Assembly: GCF_900103255.1 (NCBI RefSeq)
Contig: NZ_FMWS01000043.1
Location: 337 to 33,893 of the forward strand
Length of the DNA stretch: 33,557 nucleotides
Origin: Gilliamella bombi
GTDB lineage: Bacteria > Pseudomonadota > Gammaproteobacteria > Enterobacterales > Orbaceae
Direction: 5' to 3'
Each line of letters begins with the position of its first letter. Position 1 is the stretch's first letter. Below are positions 27,696 to 33,557 of this stretch, piece by piece. A program made the translations under genes and the position numbers. A model generated the notes under the pieces. It did not search any database, was not told the DNA's origin, and worked only from the letters and a program-made list of their open reading frames with translations.

Positions 27696-28640
27696 ATGAA
27701 GATTATCCGTGGTATAACTAATCTAAAAAATCAGTTTTCTCAATGTGTTCTAACCTTGGGAAATTTTGATGGCGTGCATTTAGGACATCAACAATTAATT
27801 AACCATATTATTAAACAAGGTAAAAAACTCAATCTTCCCACTGTTGTGATGTTATTTGAGCCGCAACCACTAGAGTTTTTTGCCCAAGATAATGCGCCGT
27901 CACGTTTAACTTCATTTCATGAAAAAGTTATTTTTATTGAAAAATTAGGTATCGACTATATTATTGCTATTCCATTTACCCAAACTTTTGCCAATATGTC
28001 TGCCGATCATTTTATTCAAGATTGGTTGATCAATAAGCTACAAGCTAAATACATTACAATTGGTGATGATTTTCGGTTCGGATTTGAACGTAAAGGGGAT
28101 ATCAACCTTCTACAACAATATTCGCGAAATCATGATTTTGTAGTAGAAAGCATACCAACATTTGTTTGGAATAATTTTCGTATAAGTAGTACTGCTATTC
28201 GCCAAGCACTTTTGAATAGTGATTTTGAATTGGCTCATTGTCTATTAGGCCGTGATTATACAATTCAAGGTCGCGTAGTCCATGGCAATGCTTTAGCAAG
28301 GGAATTGGGATTTCCAACAGCAAATATTCACTTACATCGAAAAAAGCCTGCACTACAAGGAGTCTATTTTGTTAAAGTCAAAAATATCTGCAATAATCAG
28401 CATTATCACGGTATTGCCAATATTGGGATAAGACCAACTATTAATGGAAAAACCGCAATACTTGAAGTAAATCTTTTTGACTTTTCGAGTAATATATATG
28501 GACAATATTTAGACATAACGTTCATCAAAAAATTACGCGATGAGAAAAAATTTGACTCATTAGCAGAATTAAAACAACAAATTACACAAGATATTTGCAC
28601 TGCGAAAAAGATCAGTGCAAAATTAACCAATAAAAAGTAG
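27696..28640 (+). CDS. ribF: Bifunctional riboflavin kinase / FAD synthetase
   Basis: RibF makes FMN from riboflavin and then FAD. The 314-residue protein has the N-terminal adenylyltransferase domain (LTLGNFDGVHLGHQQLI, TIGDDFRFGFER, ISSTAIRQALL) and the C-terminal riboflavin kinase domain (GRVVHGNALARELGFPTANI, IGIRPTING, FIKKLRDEKKFDS). The MKIIRGI start matches the family, although no clear Shine-Dalgarno precedes it. ileS follows 30 bases later; ribF-ileS-lspA order is common in gammaproteobacteria. Confidence 0.98.
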   Translation: MKIIRGITNLKNQFSQCVLTLGNFDGVHLGHQQLINHIIKQGKKLNLPTVVMLFEPQPLEFFAQDNAPSRLTSFHEKVIFIEKLGIDYIIAIPFTQTFANMSADHFIQDWLINKLQAKYITIGDDFRFGFERKGDINLLQQYSRNHDFVVESIPTFVWNNFRISSTAIRQALLNSDFELAHCLLGRDYTIQGRVVHGNALARELGFPTANIHLHRKKPALQGVYFVKVKNICNNQHYHGIANIGIRPTINGKTAILEVNLFDFSSNIYGQYLDITFIKKLRDEKKFDSLAELKQQITQDICTAKKISAKLTNKK

Positions 28641-28670
28641 TATCAACACATTTAACTGGAATAAATCAGC

Positions 28671-31478
28671 ATGACAGACTATAAAAATACATTGAATCTA
28701 CCGGAAACTGGATTCCCAATGCGAGGAGATCTTGCTAAACGCGAACCAGCAATGTTACAAAATTGGTACGATAAAGAACTTTATCGCAAAATTCGCTCGG
28801 CCAAAAAAGGTAAAAAAAACTTTATTCTGCATGATGGCCCTCCTTATGCAAACGGAAAACTACATATTGGTCACGCCGTTAATAAAATCCTTAAAGATAT
28901 TATTATCAAATCAAAAGGGTTAAGCGGTTATAATTCCCCTTATATTCCAGGATGGGATTGTCATGGCTTACCGATTGAACAAAAAGTTGAAGAGCAAGTA
29001 GGAAAACCAGGTGTAAAAGTAACACCTGCTGAGTTTCGTCAAATTTGCCGCGATTATGCCGCTTCACAAGTTGAACTACAAAAAGCTGATTTTATCCGTA
29101 TGGGCGTACTAGGTGATTGGCAAAACCCTTACCGTACAATGGACTACAATACCGAAGCGAATATTATCCGTGCGTTAGGTAGAGTGATAAAAAACGGTCA
29201 TTTAGTTAAAGGCGCTAAACCTGTTTATTGGTGTACCGATTGTATGTCATCTTTAGCCGAAGCAGAAGTTGAATATTATGATAAATCATCGCCAGCAATT
29301 GATGTGAAATTTAAAGCTGTTGATAATCAAGCCGTAGCAAATAAATTTGGTATCAATACTGATTTAACCATTTATGCTGTTATCTGGACAACCACGCCTT
29401 GGACATTACCAGCTAGCCGAGGGATAGCTTTAAATGCTGATTTTGAATATCAACTTGTTCAAATTAATGATAAAGAGTGCTTAATTTTAGCAACTGATTT
29501 AGTTGAGTCTGTGATGCAACGTGCCAATATCGACCAATGGAAAGTATTAGGTAGCTGCCAAGGTAATGCTCTTGAGTTGTTACGTTTTAAACACCCATTC
29601 CTTGATTTTGATGAACCAGTTGTACTTGGCGAACACGTTACAATTGATGCAGGTACAGGAGCTGTGCATACCGCACCAGGACATGGTACAGAAGACTTTA
29701 TGGTCGGTCAAAAATATGGTCTTGAAGTGGCAAATCCAGTTGGTGGTAATGGTTGTTACTTGCCTGGAACGGGCGCTGGTCTCGATGGGTTATTTGTGTT
29801 CAAAGCGAATAAAGTTGTCGTTGAAATGTTAAAAGAACATAACGCACTATTACACTTTGAAAATATTGAACATAGCTATCCATGTTGTTGGCGTCATAAA
29901 ACACCGGTTATTTATCGTGCTACACCACAATGGTTTATTAGCATGGATAAACAAGGTCTGCGAACACAATCATTAAAAGAAATTAAACAAGTTCGTTGGA
30001 TCCCTGATTGGGGACAAGCACGCATTGAAACCATGGTTACTAATCGCCCTGATTGGTGCATTTCTCGCCAACGCACATGGGGTGTACCTATGACGTTGTT
30101 TGTTCACAAAGAGACCGAAGAACTTCATCCAGATACACTAGCATTAGTTGAAAAAGTTGCACAGTTAGTTGAAAAAGATGGCATTCAAGCTTGGTGGGAT
30201 GCTGATATTAAAGATCTTTTAGGTCCTGATGCTGATGATTATCGTAAAGTACCTGATACGTTAGATGTTTGGTTTGACTCAGGATCAACATTCTCTTCTG
30301 TTGTGCGTGCACGCCCTGAATTTGAAGGACATGATGCAGAACTTTATTTAGAAGGTTCAGATCAACATCGTGGTTGGTTTATGTCTTCATTAATGTTATC
30401 AACAGCAATTGATAATAAAGCCCCTTATAAACAAGTATTAACACATGGTTTTGTGGTTGACGGTCAAGGCCGTAAAATGTCTAAGTCACTAGGTAATATT
30501 GTGACACCACAAGAAGTGATGAACAAACTTGGGGCTGATATTTTACGCCTATGGATTGCATCGACCGATTATTCAGGCGAAATGAGTTATTCGGAAGAAA
30601 TTATCAAACGAGCTGCCGATAGTTATCGCCGTATTCGTAATACCGCACGTTTTTTACTGGCAAATTTAAATGGATTTGATCCAGCTAAAGATATGGTAAA
30701 ACAAGAAGATATGGTTATTCTTGATCGCTGGGCAGTTAGTATGGCAAAAGAAGCACAAGAACAAATTATTCAGGCTTATGAAAATTATGATTTCCATAAA
30801 GTCGTACAACGTATTATGCAATTTTGCTCAATCGAAATGGGATCATTCTATTTAGATATTATTAAAGATCGCCAATACACAGCAAAAAGTGATAGTATTG
30901 CCCGTCACAGTTGCCAAACTGCTTTATATCATATTGCGCAAGCAATGGTTCGTTGGATTGCACCTATTTTATCATTCACTGCTGATGAAATTTGGCAATA
31001 TCTGCCAATGGCTGATAAACAAGAATTTGTTTTTGAAGATGAGTGGTATACAGCACTATTTACATTGCCAGAAAGCGAAGCATTAAATAGCGAATATTGG
31101 GCTCAGATTTTAGCCATTCGTAGCGAAGTGAATAAAGTGCTTGAACAAGGTCGTAATGATAAAGTGATTGGTGGTGCACTTGAAGCTGCTGTTACGCTTT
31201 ATGCTGATAAAGATATTGCAGCAACATTAGCTAAATTAGAAAACGAATTACGCTTTGTATTACTAACATCACAAGCTAGCGTAAAACCATTACAAGAAGC
31301 ACCAGAAAATGCAGTGCAAAGCGATATTCAAGGACTAAAAATTGAACTCGCTAAAGCACAAGGTGATAAATGCCCTCGTTGTTGGCACTATACCGTCGAT
31401 AATGAGCCAACATCACATTTATGTAAGCGTTGTGAAGAAAACATTCACGGCAAAGGCGAGGTAAGGCATTTCGCATAG
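28671..31478 (+). CDS. ileS: Isoleucyl-tRNA synthetase
   Basis: IleS charges tRNA-Ile and edits valine. The 935-residue protein shows the HIGH motif ([13 protein letters not shown], near residue 60), the editing domain ([22 protein letters not shown]), KMSKSLGN, and the C-terminal zinc finger CPRCWHY / CKRCEENI of the bacterial type. GGAA lies 9 bases before the ATG. It sits between ribF and lspA. Confidence 0.99.
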   Translation: MTDYKNTLNLPETGFPMRGDLAKREPAMLQNWYDKELYRKIRSAKKGKKNFILHDGPPYANGKLHIGHAVNKILKDIIIKSKGLSGYNSPYIPGWDCHGLPIEQKVEEQVGKPGVKVTPAEFRQICRDYAASQVELQKADFIRMGVLGDWQNPYRTMDYNTEANIIRALGRVIKNGHLVKGAKPVYWCTDCMSSLAEAEVEYYDKSSPAIDVKFKAVDNQAVANKFGINTDLTIYAVIWTTTPWTLPASRGIALNADFEYQLVQINDKECLILATDLVESVMQRANIDQWKVLGSCQGNALELLRFKHPFLDFDEPVVLGEHVTIDAGTGAVHTAPGHGTEDFMVGQKYGLEVANPVGGNGCYLPGTGAGLDGLFVFKANKVVVEMLKEHNALLHFENIEHSYPCCWRHKTPVIYRATPQWFISMDKQGLRTQSLKEIKQVRWIPDWGQARIETMVTNRPDWCISRQRTWGVPMTLFVHKETEELHPDTLALVEKVAQLVEKDGIQAWWDADIKDLLGPDADDYRKVPDTLDVWFDSGSTFSSVVRARPEFEGHDAELYLEGSDQHRGWFMSSLMLSTAIDNKAPYKQVLTHGFVVDGQGRKMSKSLGNIVTPQEVMNKLGADILRLWIASTDYSGEMSYSEEIIKRAADSYRRIRNTARFLLANLNGFDPAKDMVKQEDMVILDRWAVSMAKEAQEQIIQAYENYDFHKVVQRIMQFCSIEMGSFYLDIIKDRQYTAKSDSIARHSCQTALYHIAQAMVRWIAPILSFTADEIWQYLPMADKQEFVFEDEWYTALFTLPESEALNSEYWAQILAIRSEVNKVLEQGRNDKVIGGALEAAVTLYADKDIAATLAKLENELRFVLLTSQASVKPLQEAPENAVQSDIQGLKIELAKAQGDKCPRCWHYTVDNEPTSHLCKRCEENIHGKGEVRHFA

Positions 31479-31535
31479 CAACCTATTTAGTAAATTAAAT
31501 GGAGCTATGCCAATCCCTTAAGCAATCTAGTACCT

Positions 31536-31561
31536 TTTCCGCCGACGATTGTCGGCGGAAA
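31536..31561 (+). promoter_or_regulatory. Strong hairpin covering the lspA ribosome-binding region
   Basis: TTTCCGCCGAC (31536-31546) and GTCGGCGGAAA (31551-31561) form an 11-pair GC-rich stem with a GATT loop, ending 7 bases before the lspA ATG at 31569. The only Shine-Dalgarno-like bases (GGCGGAA) lie inside the right arm. No U-run follows, so a translational control or RNA-processing role is more likely than termination. Confidence 0.6.
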
Positions 31562-31568
31562 CATAATA

Positions 31569-32054
31569 ATGAGCACAAACTATATGAAAAAAGATAATGG
31601 ACTTTACTGGTTATTATTTGCAATCATTGTTTTTATCATTGATATCGCAAGTAAATTTTGGATTATAAATAATTTCTCGCTATTTGAATCAGTGAATCTT
31701 TTGCCATTCTTCTCTATCACTTATGTACGCAATATTGGCGCTGCCTTTAGCATTTTTGAAGGGCAACGTATGATGCTTGCTGCTATCGCTTTAATTATCA
31801 GTGCCGTGATAGTACGCATGTTATACCGCAACACTTGCCAACAAAAATTAGAGAACTTGTCGTTATCAATGATTTTAGGCGGTGCATTAGGTAATTTATT
31901 TGATCGTCTTTATCATGGATTTGTGATTGACTTTTTAGATGTCAATTTTGGTGACTGGCACTATCCAACTTTTAATATTGCTGACTGTGCAATCTGCGTT
32001 GGTATTGGACTATTTATTTTCAGTAATTATAAAAAACCAAAGAAGACTGTATAG
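31569..32054 (+). CDS. lspA: Lipoprotein signal peptidase II
   Basis: LspA cleaves signal peptides from prolipoproteins in the inner membrane, so it matures TssJ and YnbE encoded in this same window. The 161-residue protein has four TM segments and the family motifs NIGAAFS (55-61), [10 protein letters not shown] (104-113), VIDFLDV and FNIADCAI, with catalytic aspartates expected at Asp124 and Asp139. A second in-frame ATG at 31584 (MKKDNG) is possible but also lacks a ribosome site. ispH begins 1 base after its stop. Confidence 0.97.
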   Translation: MSTNYMKKDNGLYWLLFAIIVFIIDIASKFWIINNFSLFESVNLLPFFSITYVRNIGAAFSIFEGQRMMLAAIALIISAVIVRMLYRNTCQQKLENLSLSMILGGALGNLFDRLYHGFVIDFLDVNFGDWHYPTFNIADCAICVGIGLFIFSNYKKPKKTV

Positions 32055-32055
32055 T

Positions 32056-33003
32056 ATGCAAATTATTTTGGCCAATCCTCGCGGTTTTTGCGCTGGTGTT
32101 GATCGTGCTATCACAATTGTTGAACGTGCACTAGAATTGTTTGGCGCACCAGTTTATGTCCGTCACGAAGTAGTACACAATCGCTATGTCGTTAATCGCC
32201 TAAAAGAATTAGGGGCAATTTTCATTGAAGATATTAGCGAAGTACCCGATAACTCAATTCTTATCTTTTCAGCGCATGGGGTGTCTAAAGCTATCCGTGA
32301 GGAAGCCAAACAACATAAACTCCGTGTTTTTGATGCCACTTGCCCACTTGTAACCAAAGTACATATGGAAGTGGCTAGATCGAGTTATCGTGGTGAAGAG
32401 GTTATTTTAATCGGCCATGCTGGGCATATTGAAGTAGATGGTACAATGGGACAATATAACAATCCCGAAGGTGGCATTTATTTAATCGAATCAATTGATG
32501 ATGTAAAAAAGCTACAGGTAAAAAACGAAAATAATCTTTGCTTTACCACTCAAACAACTTTATCCGTTGATGATACGGCTCAAATTATAGATGCTTTAAA
32601 AAAACGTTTTCCTAATATTCGCAGCCCACGCAAAAATGATATCTGCTATGCCACAACCAATCGCCAGCAAGCAGTGAAACAGTTATCATCACGCGCAGAC
32701 ATTGTTTTAGTCGTAGGTTCTAAAAATTCGTCTAATTCAAATCGCCTAGCCGAGCTAGCAAGGCGAAACAGCAAACAAGCTTATTTAATTGATTTTGCAT
32801 CTGACATCCAAAAAGAGTGGTTAATAAACGCACATACAATCGGCGTAACAGCAGGTGCTTCTGCGCCTGAGATTTTAGTACAACAGGTGATTGATCATTT
32901 AAAAAGCTTAGGTTGCACATCGCTTATTGAAACAGATGGCATTTTAGAAAATATCACTTTTGAAATTCCAAAAGAACTTCGAATTGACATTAAATCAACC
33001 TGA
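32056..33003 (+). CDS. ispH: 4-hydroxy-3-methylbut-2-enyl diphosphate reductase
   Basis: IspH makes IPP and DMAPP in the last step of the MEP pathway using a [4Fe-4S] cluster. The start is placed at 32056, since [15 protein letters not shown] is the family N-terminus; longer open frames to the left overlap lspA. The 315-residue protein has all cluster cysteines (Cys12, Cys96, Cys197) and the substrate residues His41, His74, His124 and Glu126. It is coupled to lspA (stop TAG, 1 base, ATG). Its stop lies 1 base from the end of the convergent ferredoxin gene, with no terminator between them. Confidence 0.98.
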   Translation: MQIILANPRGFCAGVDRAITIVERALELFGAPVYVRHEVVHNRYVVNRLKELGAIFIEDISEVPDNSILIFSAHGVSKAIREEAKQHKLRVFDATCPLVTKVHMEVARSSYRGEEVILIGHAGHIEVDGTMGQYNNPEGGIYLIESIDDVKKLQVKNENNLCFTTQTTLSVDDTAQIIDALKKRFPNIRSPRKNDICYATTNRQQAVKQLSSRADIVLVVGSKNSSNSNRLAELARRNSKQAYLIDFASDIQKEWLINAHTIGVTAGASAPEILVQQVIDHLKSLGCTSLIETDGILENITFEIPKELRIDIKST

Positions 33004-33004
33004 T

Positions 33005-33304
<300 letters not shown>

Positions 33305-33332
33305 TCACCAATAAATCCGAATAAAGATCGCA

Positions 33333-33528
33333 TTATCGCTTATTGAGTAGTTCAATCTTTGCAAAAAATTTTAGAAAATCATACTGCTTGTTTTCGTATT
33401 TATATTCAACATGAAGTCTTTCACTGTTATAGATGGCTAATCATTCTTCAGTTACTATCCTTGTTTGCCTCTAGATTATTAAATAGATATAAATTCAATA
33501 ATTTTGTACGATAGGTACGATTAAATCA
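33333..33528 (-). pseudogene. Remnant of IS3-family orfB (C-terminal part)
   Basis: Reading the minus strand from the right edge gives RTYRTKLLNLYLFNNLE, then after a frameshift RIVTEE-stop-LAIYNSERLH, and an unrelated tail ending at a TAA (33333-33335). The first two segments are the conserved C-terminal end of the IS3-family integrase (usual form: RTYR..VL..YLF..L.E, TE.W...YN..RPH). The expected Trp codon is TGA, and the RPH motif reads RLH. The gene is dead and cut off by the end of the real sequence. Confidence 0.78.
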
Positions 33529-33557
33529 AGATCGGAAGAGCGTCGTGTAGGGAAAGA
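33529..33557. other. Illumina adapter sequence, not biological
   Basis: The last 29 bases begin AGATCGGAAGAGCGTCGTGT and continue as the reverse complement of the Illumina TruSeq universal adapter. This is established sequence of a synthetic oligonucleotide, left untrimmed at the contig end. Confidence 0.97.

Noticed and set aside
31939-32055. Longer ispH reading frame extending into lspA
   Set aside because: The extension lies wholly inside lspA in another frame; [15 protein letters not shown] is the normal IspH start.

Overview
The window reads as chromosomal DNA of an AT-rich gammaproteobacterium. Enterobacterial-type synteny (dnaK-dnaJ, ydbH-ynbE-ydbL, ribF-ileS-lspA-ispH) combined with low GC and a type VI secretion locus would fit Orbaceae-like gut symbionts (Gilliamella, Frischella, Orbus relatives). 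That taxonomic guess is inference from composition and gene content only. The last 29 bases are Illumina adapter sequence, so the right edge is a raw contig end.

Region 1 (1-10393, plus strand) is one half of a type VI secretion system (T6SS): the end of an unidentified ORF, a PAAR spike-tip protein, a two-TM membrane protein of unknown role, then tssM, tssA, tssF, tssG, tssJ and tssE, tightly packed and in places overlapping. TssJ and TssM belong to the membrane complex, TssE/F/G to the baseplate, TssA to priming and sheath assembly, and PAAR caps the spike. Sheath genes (tssB, tssC), tssK, tssL, clpV, hcp and vgrG are not in the window and probably lie to the left.

Region 2 (10394-13943) is a gene-poor accessory stretch. 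It holds a decayed IS3-family element with its orfA and orfB reading frames broken, a minus-strand protein of two recognisable but functionally unknown modules (the C-terminal one DUF695-like), a 700-base region without a gene, and a short exported protein of unknown function.

Region 3 (13944-33256) is housekeeping. dnaK-dnaJ lies behind a clear sigma-32 heat-shock promoter. satP (acetate/succinate transport) and asnB (asparagine synthetase) converge on one bidirectional terminator. ydbH-ynbE-ydbL encode a periplasm-spanning bridge for outer-membrane lipid homeostasis, here with an unusually short YdbH. gltX, polA, divergent folE, then ribF-ileS-lspA-ispH follow, with a YfhL-type ferredoxin convergent on ispH. 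A strong hairpin overlaps the expected ribosome-binding region of lspA.

Region 4 (33257-33557) holds the ferredoxin promoter region, a broken IS3-family orfB C-terminus on the minus strand, and the adapter tail.

I found no CRISPR array, tRNA or rRNA. Nothing here is clearly an undescribed system. The most open questions are the membrane protein next to TssM, the two unknown genes beside the T6SS, the compact YdbH and the lspA leader hairpin.
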